A stretch of DNA of 38,486 bases from an uncultured Holophagaceae bacterium (GTDB taxonomy: Bacteria > Acidobacteriota > Holophagae > Holophagales > Holophagaceae): positions 1 to 38,486 of the forward strand of contig CAIMBM010000049.1 in the NCBI GenBank assembly GCA_903839205.1. The letters are read 5' to 3'. The position numbers were made by a program, and so were the translations under genes. The notes beneath the pieces are model-generated. The model saw nothing but the letters and a program-made list of their open reading frames with translations. It ran no database searches and was not told where the DNA came from. Shown here one piece after another: positions 7,846 to 16,573 of the stretch (positions within the stretch are counted from its first letter, which is position 1; every line of letters starts with the position of its first letter).

Positions 7846-8583
7846 CTATTCCATGACCAGGCCCAGGCGCCGCTTGAGGGAGGGGGTGGCCCCTCGGCTG
7901 GCTTCCAGTTCGATGCCGCCATTCATGCGAACCATGACACGTGCCCCCCCACCTGTGGACCGGATCCCCAACACGGCTTGGGGTCGGATCAGCAGGTGGC
8001 GATGAATGCGCAGGAGGCCGGAATCGGGGAAGAACGCCTCGACCTCCCCCAGGGTTCGCCACTTGGTCCGGAAGCGTTCGCCGGCGAAGGCCCAAACGGC
8101 CTGATCCTCCGCCAAAAAATGCGTGGTCTTCGTGAGCGGAAGAAACAACAACCCGCCGTCCACCTGGACGGGGTAGCGATCATCCTTACCCTTCTTCCCT
8201 TCCGTCGGCGCTTCCTCAGCGCCAAGCGTGCGTCGGACCTTGGCCAGGGACTTCACGAGCCTTTCCGTAGTCACAGGCTTCAGAAGGTAGTCGACGGCAT
8301 CCAGGTTGAACGCGTCCACCGCGTGCTCCGGATGGGCCGTCACGAACACCACAGGGAGCTTTGGGCTCAGGGACGCGCGCAGATTAAGTCCATCCAGTCC
8401 CGGCATCCGGATGTCGAGAAACAGCGCGTCCACCTCGGGACCGGTGGCTATCCATTCCTCGACCTCGAGCCCGTTGCCGAAGGTGGCCACTACCGAACAG
8501 CCGCATTCTTCCAAAAGCCGAGATAGCCGTTTAAGGTTCAATGGCTCGTCATCGGCCAGGGCGATCCGCAGGGGCTGACTCAT
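7846..8583 (-). CDS. LytTR-family response regulator
   Basis: The start is the ATG at 8583 (MSQPLRIALADDEP), because the receiver domain begins there and the kinase gene ends 4 nt upstream. The 245-residue product has a receiver domain (residues ~5-120) with acidic pair D11-D12, phospho-acceptor D57 in FLDIRMPGLDG, and the conserved Lys in YLLKPV. Residues ~140-245 form a LytTR DNA-binding domain with the typical HFLAEDQAVWAF and LLRIHRHLLIRP elements. It should be phosphorylated by the LytS-type kinase encoded immediately upstream and act as a transcription factor. Its targets are unknown; the nearby exported PKD-type genes are candidates by position only. Confidence 0.93.
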   Translation of the reverse strand: MSQPLRIALADDEPLNLKRLSRLLEECGCSVVATFGNGLEVEEWIATGPEVDALFLDIRMPGLDGLNLRASLSPKLPVVFVTAHPEHAVDAFNLDAVDYLLKPVTTERLVKSLAKVRRTLGAEEAPTEGKKGKDDRYPVQVDGGLLFLPLTKTTHFLAEDQAVWAFAGERFRTKWRTLGEVEAFFPDSGLLRIHRHLLIRPQAVLGIRSTGGGARVMVRMNGGIELEASRGATPSLKRRLGLVME

Positions 8584-8587
8584 GTCC

Positions 8588-9796
8588 CTAATGGTGGACT
8601 TCAATGCGGAGTTCCGCCACGGTCCACCCCCCCTCCTGGCGGAGATCCAGGGTGGGCCTTGGCTTCGGGAGCAGGGCAAGCCTTTCCCGAAGGTGCCCGA
8701 GCCCCGTGCCGGTCCTAGCGTTCTTGTCCAAGGGCATCCCGGTGTTCGCCACCCTCAACAGCAGGCCGGTAGCCGTCCGGATCGCGTCCACCTTCACGAT
8801 GCCGCCCTTCGGACTTGGGGAGATCCCGTGCTTGACGGCGTTTTCCACCAGCGGCTGGAACAGCAGGGGCGGAACGGGAATCTGGTCCAGACCGTCTTCC
8901 CAGGAGCCCTGCAACTCAAGCCGCGCACCCAACCGGATGGATTCGATGTCCAGGTAACGTTCCAGCAGGGCCCGTTCCTCCCCCAGGGGAAGGCTCAGTG
9001 CCGAACCGTGTTTCATCAGCATCCGCATGAGTTCCGTCAACCCAAGCAACGCTTCCTCGGCGGCGTCCGGATCCTCATGGACCAATTCGGTGAGTCCGCT
9101 CAGCACGTTGAACAGCACGTGGGGATGCATCTGGGACTGGAGCGCACTGGCCCTGGCCAGTCGTTCCCGCTCCAGCAGGTCACCTTCCGCCCGCTCGACC
9201 CTTTCCTTCTCGGACAGGAACAGCCCGAGCACCAGGGCGAAAGGCAGGTTGAGGAACAGCATCACCCATTCCGGTCGAGGACCAGGAGGGGGCTGGGCTG
9301 GGCGATCTTCCGGCGCTCGCCGGTCTCGTGGGGGGCGTTCATCCGCCGGGGACTGTCGGTCCTCCCGGGGCTGTCCTTCGGGTGGCCGCCGATCGGGTCG
9401 GTCGTCCAGGGGTGCTGGATTATCTTGGCGGGGCGGGCCAGATGCCGTGGCCTGCGCGTTGGGCAAGGGCCTGGCGGGCTGCACGAAGTCGCTGACCCCC
9501 CAGAGCAGCAAAAGGACCCACGCGGCATTCCAGGGGACCGCCTGCAGGAAGCCCCGCCAAACGGGTGCTTTCGGCTGCGTGTCCCCAGTCCACTGCCAGG
9601 GGATGGGGGACAGGGCCAGATGCAAGGCCAGAATCAGCGCTGGCAAATAAAATTCCCAGGTGCCCAGGCGATGGAAGGACACCCCGGCGAGCAGCCGCGC
9701 CGGAACCCACAGGATCCCGAAGCCAAGGATGATGCCCAAGGTGGTGAGGCGGCGGAAGCGGCGGGCGATGCCTTGAACGATCTCAACGGTCTTCAT
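8588..9796 (-). CDS. LytS-type membrane sensor histidine kinase
   Basis: The 402-residue product begins at the ATG at 9796. Four hydrophobic segments lie near residues 18-38, 48-66, 83-104 and 177-194. Between the third and fourth is a ~65-residue insert very rich in Pro, Arg, Asp and Glu (residues ~107-172). The kinase core is of the His_kinase/LytS class: H226 lies in HPHVLFN and the N-box is PLVENAVKHG. ATP-binding glycine motifs follow (NTGMPLD, GTGLGHLRERL). It forms a transcription unit with the LytTR regulator, 4 nt downstream. No extracytoplasmic sensor domain other than the membrane region and the insert is seen, so the signal is unknown. Confidence 0.92.
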   Translation of the reverse strand: MKTVEIVQGIARRFRRLTTLGIILGFGILWVPARLLAGVSFHRLGTWEFYLPALILALHLALSPIPWQWTGDTQPKAPVWRGFLQAVPWNAAWVLLLLWGVSDFVQPARPLPNAQATASGPPRQDNPAPLDDRPDRRPPEGQPREDRQSPADERPPRDRRAPEDRPAQPPPGPRPEWVMLFLNLPFALVLGLFLSEKERVERAEGDLLERERLARASALQSQMHPHVLFNVLSGLTELVHEDPDAAEEALLGLTELMRMLMKHGSALSLPLGEERALLERYLDIESIRLGARLELQGSWEDGLDQIPVPPLLFQPLVENAVKHGISPSPKGGIVKVDAIRTATGLLLRVANTGMPLDKNARTGTGLGHLRERLALLPKPRPTLDLRQEGGWTVAELRIEVHH

Positions 9797-9849
9797 GGTT
9801 AGTCCATGTATAGCGATTTATTGCGCATGGGGTCCACGTTAATTCTTGT

Positions 9850-9879
9850 GGCCAGCCGCACAATTGCGTGCGGCTGGCC
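9850..9879. terminator. Perfect 12-bp hairpin between PKD gene and kinase gene
   Basis: GGCCAGCCGCAC (9850-9861) and GTGCGGCTGGCC (9868-9879) pair perfectly around a 6-nt loop. It lies 44 nt beyond the stop of the minus-strand PKD gene and upstream of the kinase start. A short T-rich tract (GGGTTCTTT) follows on the plus strand only. It probably ends or stabilises the PKD transcript and separates it from the kinase operon. Confidence 0.6.
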
Positions 9880-9922
9880 GGGTTCTTTGAAGGTGACCGC
9901 AAATTCTGCGCGGTCCAGTCAG

Positions 9923-12823
9923 TTAAGGCTCGAAGAACAGGTAATCGGTGTTCGCGATATAGGGGTAGAGCACGCTGGTGTCGGTGATGACGCCCGAATA
10001 GAGGGAGTAGAAGTTGCACGTGGTGAAGTCGAAGGGAGTCCCATCAGTGTAGGTCCCGGTTAGGATCGACTTCCGCAGCGCCGCGAGGCTGGTCTTCTGG
10101 CTGTCCGTCAGGGTGTTGTAGACCTGGGCAAAGACCGTGGTGTAGTAGTAGTTGTTCTCGCCGTCCAGCTCACCGTAGATGCCCGACAGTTGCAGCACCC
10201 GCGCGCGGACGAGGTCGCTGTTGGTCGAGGCGGACCGGAGGCTGCGCAGCAGCGTGGCGATCTCGGTCCGGATCTGCACGATGTTGGAACTGCCTGCATA
10301 GAGGTTGTTCCTCTGCAAACCCGCCAGGGTGTTCATGATGGCGGCCTGGCTCGCCGTCACGTAGCCGGCGGAGGGGTCCGAGAGCGCCTTGCCGGCGGTG
10401 GCGGTCAGGGAGGTGCTGATCTGATAGCCGGGGACGCCGATGGCGGGTCCGTCCTTGATGTAGAAGCCGCCGTAGTAGGTGCCATGGCGTTCCGGGCAGA
10501 AGTAGACGTCCGCATCGACGTTGCCGGCGTACCAACTAAAGATGTCACCAGCATAGGTCATCATCGCGACCACGACCCCATTGGTCAGGCCCTTCATCCG
10601 GTCATTGATGGACTGGAGTTGGGCATCTGTGAGGACGGGCCATGTGGAGAAGCCGCCCTTCATCTTGTCCAGGTAGGCCAACTGGGTCGTCGTGGGATCG
10701 CTGTTGCAGGGCGTGCCGTTGGCCATGGACGCGTAGATGGCGGAGTAGAGCATGGCGCGGTCAAAGGAGATTTGGCCATCGACCAGGTAGAGATCATTGG
10801 ATGCCTTCTTCACGGAATCCAGGTTCAGTCCGGTGGAGCCGGCCGGGATGTCGCCATCCAGCATCCGCCGGAACGCCTTCATCAGGGGATAACGCTTGTA
10901 GCCGTAGGCATCGATGTCGTTCTGCTGCGCGATGGCGAGCGTCTTCAGTTGGGCGAGCTGCACATCGTTGAGGATGAAGAGCACGTTGTTGGCGAGGTTG
11001 GTCATGAAGCTGGTGTTGTGCCCAAGGCCATTGGGCGTGTTGTCCCGCAGGTACTGGAAGCCGGTGTAGTCGGCGACCTTTCCGGGAGGGAAGAAGGTCT
11101 GCGCCTGCAGGTTGCCGGTCACCATGGCCAGCCCATCGAAGGCCAAGGTCGTCTGCTGGGCACCATCGTTGATGGCGGTGGACATGTTGTAGGGATCCGT
11201 GTTGGGTGAGGGTGCAGCCCCCACCACCACCGTCTGGCTTGAGGTGTTGGATCCACCAGCGTTGGTGACGATGAGCGTCACCTTGTAGGTACCGGCGTTC
11301 GCGAAGGCGTGCGTGGGATGTTGGGCGGTGCTCGTCGAATTGTCGTCGCTGAAGGTCCAGGACCAGGAGGTCGGGCCGCCCGTGGAGGCGTCCGTCAGGA
11401 CGGTCATCTGGGTCGCGGACGGGGCGGTTGGGGAGACCAGGAAGCCGGCGACGGGTGCCGCGGACGCCGCACTCACCGTCACGGGCTTGGTCGACGCCAC
11501 GCTGGCTCCGCTGGTGTTGGTGGCCGTGAGCGAGACGGTGTAGGTTCCCGCCACCGTGAAGACGTGGGTGGGGTTCTGGGAACTGCTCACCCCATCGTTC
11601 GAGCCGTCACCGAAGCTCCAGGACCAGGACATGGGGCTACCGGTGGAGGCATCCGTGAATGCCACGATCTGGCCGATGGTGGGTGTCGCCGGTGACATGT
11701 TGAAGCTGGCCGTGGGAACGGTGCCGGCGGAGGCGGCCACCATGATCGGCTCGATGGCGGAATTGGATCCGTTCGCATTGCTAGCCGTGAGGGTCACGAC
11801 GTAGGTTCCGGCCGACGTGTAGGTGTGGGTCGGGTTCTGGGACGTGCTGGTGCCGCCATCACCGAACTTCCAGGCCCATGCGGTGGGCTTGTTGGTGGAT
11901 TGATCGGCGAAGGGAAGCACCTGCCCAGCTACGGACGAGGCGGCATTGAATGTGAAGGCCGCCAAGGGAGCGGTCAGGGGGGCCGAGGTCACGGTCACGG
12001 ACTGGCTGGCGGGTGAGCCCGCACCTGAGGGGTAGGTGACCGTCAGGGACACGGTGTAGGTGCCCGCTGCAGCATAGGTATGGGTCGGATTCGGTGCGGT
12101 GCTGGTCGAACCGTCCCCGAAGGTCCAGGACCAGGTCATGGGACCTTGGGCCGATGTGTCGGTGAAGGACACCTGCTGGCCGAGGGTTGAGAAGATGAAG
12201 GAGGAGGACCCGGAGGTCGGTCCGGCAGCGGCCACCGTGACGCTCTGGCTCGTCTGGTTCGAACCGGTCGCGTTGGTGGAGGACAGGGTCACGGTGTAGG
12301 TTCCCGCCGTCGTGAAAGCGTGGGTGGGGTTCTGCACCGTGCTGGTGGCGCCGTCCCCGAACGTCCAGGACCAAGAAGTTGGGGTGTTCGTGGAGGTGTC
12401 GGTGAAGTTCACGGTCTGACCCGCGGTCGGCGAGGTTGGGGCGAAGGTGAAGCTCGCCACGGGGGCGGAACTCGCACTGGCGACCGTTACGTCCTTGCTG
12501 GCGGGATTGGAGCCGCCGGCGTTGGTGGCCTTCAGGACGACCGTGTAGGTTCCGGTCATCGCGTAGGTGTGGGTGGGATTCTGGAGGGTGCTTGTGCCCC
12601 CGTCACCGAAGGTCCAGGCCCAGGAGGTGGGGGTGCCGGTGGAAGTGTCCGTGAAGGTGGCCGCCTGGCCGTTCAGCGGCGTCGTGGGAGCCACGGTGAA
12701 GGCGGCGGCGGGTGCCGCAATAGTCGATGTCGATGAACTGGCTTGGGATCCCCCACCGCAACAAAGGGCGGCGAGGATGCCCAACAGGGCACCCGTCATG
12801 AGGATGAGGCGGTCCAGACGCAT
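9923..12823 (-). CDS. Exported six-PKD protein with FCPERHG domain
   Basis: The start is the ATG at 12823, 4 nt after a perfect AGGAGG; an open frame extends upstream but lacks such a site. The 966-residue product has a signal sequence ending in CCGGG (Cys21-22), so it is probably a lipoprotein. Residues ~38-545 hold six PKD domains of about 83 residues, each with the WSWTFGDG-type core followed by NPTHTY and GTYTVSL segments. The last ~415 residues form a helical-looking domain homologous to the neighbouring protein at 13146-14429. Shared features are AFDGLA, PPGKV-x-DY-x-GFQY, GHNTSF, KAFRR, VMTYA/MMTYA and FCPERHG. Its function is unknown; PKD arrays usually serve as surface spacers or binding modules. 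Confidence 0.82.
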   Translation of the reverse strand: MRLDRLILMTGALLGILAALCCGGGSQASSSTSTIAAPAAAFTVAPTTPLNGQAATFTDTSTGTPTSWAWTFGDGGTSTLQNPTHTYAMTGTYTVVLKATNAGGSNPASKDVTVASASSAPVASFTFAPTSPTAGQTVNFTDTSTNTPTSWSWTFGDGATSTVQNPTHAFTTAGTYTVTLSSTNATGSNQTSQSVTVAAAGPTSGSSSFIFSTLGQQVSFTDTSAQGPMTWSWTFGDGSTSTAPNPTHTYAAAGTYTVSLTVTYPSGAGSPASQSVTVTSAPLTAPLAAFTFNAASSVAGQVLPFADQSTNKPTAWAWKFGDGGTSTSQNPTHTYTSAGTYVVTLTASNANGSNSAIEPIMVAASAGTVPTASFNMSPATPTIGQIVAFTDASTGSPMSWSWSFGDGSNDGVSSSQNPTHVFTVAGTYTVSLTATNTSGASVASTKPVTVSAASAAPVAGFLVSPTAPSATQMTVLTDASTGGPTSWSWTFSDDNSTSTAQHPTHAFANAGTYKVTLIVTNAGGSNTSSQTVVVGAAPSPNTDPYNMSTAINDGAQQTTLAFDGLAMVTGNLQAQTFFPPGKVADYTGFQYLRDNTPNGLGHNTSFMTNLANNVLFILNDVQLAQLKTLAIAQQNDIDAYGYKRYPLMKAFRRMLDGDIPAGSTGLNLDSVKKASNDLYLVDGQISFDRAMLYSAIYASMANGTPCNSDPTTTQLAYLDKMKGGFSTWPVLTDAQLQSINDRMKGLTNGVVVAMMTYAGDIFSWYAGNVDADVYFCPERHGTYYGGFYIKDGPAIGVPGYQISTSLTATAGKALSDPSAGYVTASQAAIMNTLAGLQRNNLYAGSSNIVQIRTEIATLLRSLRSASTNSDLVRARVLQLSGIYGELDGENNYYYTTVFAQVYNTLTDSQKTSLAALRKSILTGTYTDGTPFDFTTCNFYSLYSGVITDTSVLYPYIANTDYLFFEP

Positions 12824-13145
12824 GGTTCCTCCTGGTTTTCCTGTGTGGTTCGGATGGGTGGTGTAGATGTCGGATGCTGAGAGAGGCTCAAGATTCGGCG
12901 GAGCGGAATGGCTACCCACCACCGTGATTGTTCCGGCCAAGGCGCCGCCAGGCACCTTTTCGGGGAGACCTGATTCTCCGGGCCTGCTGTCGCCAACTAT
13001 GGGGTCGGTTTTTGGGGAGGCCAGCATCCCCTACGGGCTATCGGAATCCGTACATGAATTGCAGGTTTCATCCCACGAATGGCGGCCATGCCTATCGGAG
13101 CATGCCCAACCCTTGATTCGGGAGGCGGGCTGATGGCAGCGCTTT

Positions 13146-14429
13146 TCATGGGTGGCCCCCTGCTGCGACCCCGAACAGGGGGTCCGTATTCCCTATGTTC
13201 GGCATGCGAATCGGCGAGGAATAGAGGAATGGTCCCTTGGGATCCGATGGATTGTCATGGCGCAGCATTGAAAGCTGATCGCGCTGGGATGCGGTCAGAG
13301 TCCGGCCGATTTCAGCAAAAGCCCTGGCGTAGAGATAGGACATCCCGCCATCAAGCTCGCCATAGCGCTTCGACAGGGCCAGGACCCTTGCCTTGTCGGC
13401 TGATTCCCCACCGAGGAAGCGGCGCAGCTCGGAAGCAATGGCCCTCCGGATACGGACGATTTCCGCAAGGTCCTTCCGCTGGAGGTCCACTAGATCCGTG
13501 ATCTGTGCCTGCTGGGCCGGTGTCAGGACCGACAGGAAGGCTTCCCCGCTGTCGCCCGTCAGGGTGGTGCTGATCGAATAGTCCTGCTTCCCCATGGCGG
13601 GGGCGGTCTTCATCCCGAACCCCCCGAAGTACATCCCATGGCGTTCGGGACAGAAGTAGGTATCAGCCTCCAGCGAACCCGCATACCACGCGAACATCTC
13701 GCTGGCGTAGGTCATGACCGCCACATTGACGTCGTGGGTCATGCTTCGCTTGTCCAGTTGTTCCCCCACCTCGGGCCAGGTCCTGGAATCCCCGAATTTC
13801 AGCCGGGACAGCGCTGACCTCTGACGGTCATCCAGGCTTCGGAGCACGGCGGCCAGGACCTTCGCGCGCTGAAAGGCGATGAGTCCGTCCAACTCATAGA
13901 GGTCGGCCGATGCTTTCACCACGGCCCGCTTGTCCAGGCCGCGGGATCCGGGCGGGATGTCACCTTCCAGGTTTCGTCTGAACGCCTTGATCAGGGGAAA
14001 ACGCTTTTCCGCGAAAGTCCGGACATCCCTTTCCTGGTGTTGGCCAAGGGTCAAGAGCTGGGCTTTCTGGTCCTGGTTCAGGACCGCCAGCATGTTCTCG
14101 GCGATCCGGGTCAGGAACGAGGTGTTGTGGCCGCCTTCCTTCGCATCGATGTCACGCATGTACTGGAACCCGAAATAGTCGGAGACCTTCCCGGGCGGCA
14201 GGAACGTTTCGCTGGCGAAGTCCCCGGTCAGGAAGGCCAATCCGTCGAAAGCGATCGTGTGCAATTGGGCCCGATCGGAGGTCGCCTGCTCTATGGAATA
14301 GCGTTTAGGCTCATCCTGGGGGCGGCGGTCTCGCGGCGGCGGGGGCCGCATTGGCCTATCCTGGGCCGAGGCGGTCATGGGCCATAAGGTAATGAGCAGC
14401 GTAATGAGGGCATTCCCTGTTCTGATCAT
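13146..14429 (-). CDS. Exported protein, paralogue of PKD-linked FCPERHG domain
   Basis: The start is taken as the ATG at 14429, preceded by GGTGG at about 6 nt; a GTG at 14438 is the alternative. The 427-residue product has a signal peptide ending near TASAQ and a Pro/Arg-rich linker. One large domain (residues ~45-427) is also the C-terminal part of the PKD protein downstream. Conserved elements include IAFDGLAFLTG, FLPPGKVSDYFGFQYMRD, GHNTSF, FPLIKAFRR and ADTYFCPERHGMYFGGF (Cys260, His264). Several L[TN]xxQ segments (LNQDQKAQL, LTPAQQAQI, LTASQRDQL) recall the LTxxQ motif of Spy/CpxP proteins, but this is only a resemblance. No known family is recognised. Confidence 0.8.
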   Translation of the reverse strand: MIRTGNALITLLITLWPMTASAQDRPMRPPPPRDRRPQDEPKRYSIEQATSDRAQLHTIAFDGLAFLTGDFASETFLPPGKVSDYFGFQYMRDIDAKEGGHNTSFLTRIAENMLAVLNQDQKAQLLTLGQHQERDVRTFAEKRFPLIKAFRRNLEGDIPPGSRGLDKRAVVKASADLYELDGLIAFQRAKVLAAVLRSLDDRQRSALSRLKFGDSRTWPEVGEQLDKRSMTHDVNVAVMTYASEMFAWYAGSLEADTYFCPERHGMYFGGFGMKTAPAMGKQDYSISTTLTGDSGEAFLSVLTPAQQAQITDLVDLQRKDLAEIVRIRRAIASELRRFLGGESADKARVLALSKRYGELDGGMSYLYARAFAEIGRTLTASQRDQLSMLRHDNPSDPKGPFLYSSPIRMPNIGNTDPLFGVAAGGHP

Positions 14430-14769
14430 GGGTCCCACCTTTGAGTGTCATGACCTATCGGTCTGACCGGGTCAATATGCGGGTTCTTTCAGCAGGAATC
14501 CCGCATCCGTCCTGAACGATTGTTTCCGCGACACGAACAGCAAGATCGGCAACATGAGCGGGCAGCATGGTGGGCAGCCGCCCCGTAGCAAGTCCCACTT
14601 CATGGAGTGCCCAGGAGGCGCTGCAGGAAGGACTCCTGCTGCTCAGGCCACCGGTCTCGTTCGGAGACGGCCTCAGGATGGCCCATGCAATACCGTCCAG
14701 CGCATCCCAGGGGTTGGCTCCTTGGAGACCGTCTGCAGGGTGTATTCATGGAGTTGCTGGTGGATCGAA
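14430..14769. other. Intergenic region, no convincing gene
   Basis: About 340 nt separate two minus-strand genes. The part nearest 14430 should hold the promoter of the FCPERHG protein. A minus-strand frame from about 14700 to 14490 stays open and reads partly protein-like, but it has no clear start or ribosome binding site. No RNA structure or repeat stands out. Confidence 0.4.
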
Positions 14770-15060
14770 TCAAGCCTGCAGATCCACCGCACCAGTTGAA
14801 AAGTTGGGCGGATTGAGGGAAGTCGGCGCGGGGTTGCTCGGCCCCTGCTTTGCCTGTACGGCTTGAATCTGAGCCCTTAGCGTCTCGACCTGGATGGAGA
14901 GGGCCTCAATCTGGGCCTTCCCCTGGAGGGTTTTTGCCGTGGGGCAATTGATACAAGCAGACAGTTTTGTCTGGGCTTGGACCAGTTGGGCCTGCAAAGC
15001 CCCAGTACCAGTCGAGGGCGACTGTCCAAGCACCGGAGACGCTCCAACCGCTTGAATCAT
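14770..15060 (-). CDS. Small coiled-coil protein with CxxC pair
   Basis: The 96-residue product has no signal peptide. A Ser/Gly/Thr-rich N-terminus leads into a predicted alpha-helical, heptad-like stretch (ALQAQLVQAQTKLSAC). A CINCPTAKT segment with two cysteines two residues apart follows, then a second helix (AQIEALSIQVETLRAQIQAV) and a Pro/Ser-rich tail. The layout suggests a helical hairpin with a Cys-x-x-Cys turn. Similar small unnamed proteins with a C-x-x-C-x-[ST]AKT turn exist in Proteobacteria as far as I recall, but I cannot name a family. An AAGGTGG lies about 10 nt before the ATG, a loose ribosome binding site. Its function is unknown. Confidence 0.6.
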   Translation of the reverse strand: MIQAVGASPVLGQSPSTGTGALQAQLVQAQTKLSACINCPTAKTLQGKAQIEALSIQVETLRAQIQAVQAKQGPSNPAPTSLNPPNFSTGAVDLQA

Positions 15061-15270
15061 GTCTTTCTCACCACCTTAGATGGGTGCAGAGAGCGTGAGA
15101 TTACCTGGTTTGGGTGCGGTGGGTGGACAGAGTGTGACCTCAGGCCAGGCCTTCGCGCACGGATCATGATCAGTCGCGGAGGACCTGCAAGGGTATGCCA
15201 CTGACATGGGCCGTCCTCGAAACGGACCTCCAGGCTTCCCCGACCTCACGAAGGAGTCGGGTGATGCGGA

Positions 15271-16395
15271 TCAGGGCAGCACTCCGAGCAGTTCTGCATC
15301 TCGCCCTACATAGACTGGCAACCGCTCGTAATAAACAGCCGCACTGGACGATATCGCCACAGGAAAGCCCTGGGCGCTCCATTCCAACTTCATGATCGCC
15401 CGCGCCCCGCTCTCGTCGATGCTGAACAGACCATACCAATTGGGTGTGGCCGATCCATCGTAGGTGAAGGTCACCTGCCCCTCCTGAGGACCTGAGGCGA
15501 AGTTGCCTGAAACGATCCCCTTGCTCTTGGGGTCGCTCAGGTTGTAATCCGAGCAGTTGAACTTCGAGAACTGGCCAAAGGCATTCGTCACCGCGTTGAT
15601 CATCAGGATGTCGAAATACAGGGGGTCAGGCGTGCTCCACTGCCGGTTGCCAAGGACCCACTCGCCGACGAGCATCCCCCGGTTCTGGTGGTGGATCAGG
15701 GTCTGATTCGTAAGGTAGGGCTCCCAGGGTTTGCCGGCGTTGACCTGCTCTCCGAGGGTGAAGAAGGGCGCGACCACCTGCGCCTCATACAGCGCAATCA
15801 ACTCGGCCTGCTGGTCCTTCTGCAGATAGTCGAACGGCGAGACATAGGAGAAGCCGTTGACGTCCGTTTTAATGCCATCGCCGCGGTTCTCATCCATCAG
15901 TTGAAACTCGTTGTTGAGCGAACCGGGAATCCCCAAGGCCACCACGTCCCCGGCCTTCACTTTCTGGCCGACGGACACCGAGGCAGTCTGGACTGACATA
16001 TGCTTCCCGATCAGGCCGTTCCCATAATCGATGGTGAGCATGGTCTGGTCACTGTAGACGTCAATTTCTGTCACGGTTCCATCCGCCCAGCTTTTCACCT
16101 GGTTGTCAGTGGTGTTGTAGAGCCAGACATGGTCAAGCCCCTCCGGGTGACCACCCTCGTGCGCACCAAAGGCCCCCAGGTCAGGCAGGCTTATCGAGCT
16201 CAGCGGATAGGGGATGGTGACTCGGGTTGTCGAACCCCAGGTTGGAACTGGTTGCGTCCAGGCACCCGCCGTCCAGGGGACCTCCGCAGGACCAACGGTC
16301 GGGCGGCCGTTGCCATTGGCGCCGCTACCGCCGCAGGCAAACAGCACGAGCGCCAGTGGCAGACTGGTGAAAAATCCAGTTTTCATGTTCCCCAT
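15271..16395 (-). CDS. Lipoprotein with degenerate M23/LytM-like domain
   Basis: The start is taken as the ATG at 16395, about 5 nt after GGGGTGG; an ATG at 16386 would give nearly the same protein. The 374-residue product has a signal peptide with lipobox LFAC (Cys21) followed by GGSG. Residues ~80-165 resemble an M23 peptidase fold: HPEGLD near residue 83, a YGNG turn, GKHMSV where YxHL is usual, and the barwin/lipoyl-like VSVGQKVKAGDVVALG. The third zinc motif HxH is replaced by NEFQLMDE, so peptidase activity is doubtful. The C-terminal ~190 residues match nothing I recognise. It may bind rather than cut cell wall. Confidence 0.6.
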   Translation of the reverse strand: MGNMKTGFFTSLPLALVLFACGGSGANGNGRPTVGPAEVPWTAGAWTQPVPTWGSTTRVTIPYPLSSISLPDLGAFGAHEGGHPEGLDHVWLYNTTDNQVKSWADGTVTEIDVYSDQTMLTIDYGNGLIGKHMSVQTASVSVGQKVKAGDVVALGIPGSLNNEFQLMDENRGDGIKTDVNGFSYVSPFDYLQKDQQAELIALYEAQVVAPFFTLGEQVNAGKPWEPYLTNQTLIHHQNRGMLVGEWVLGNRQWSTPDPLYFDILMINAVTNAFGQFSKFNCSDYNLSDPKSKGIVSGNFASGPQEGQVTFTYDGSATPNWYGLFSIDESGARAIMKLEWSAQGFPVAISSSAAVYYERLPVYVGRDAELLGVLP

Positions 16396-16573
16396 GAGGA
16401 CCACCCCAAGCGAGTCAAGTGGCCTTCATCATCGGCGCCTTAGGGCACCACCATGACCCCGGCCGTGGATGCCCTCTACGGCACAGGTCCCTGCCCACCG
16501 AATCACTGGCTTGCGGCCTTCCCCGCAGCTCATGAATCACTTTGGTGAGTTCCTGTTCAGCCAGCTCTGAGGC

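Noticed and set aside
15170..15439. An 89-codon minus-strand frame overlapping the end of the M23-like gene
   Set aside because: It mostly overlaps the better-supported lipoprotein frame, lacks a ribosome binding site and shows no family features.
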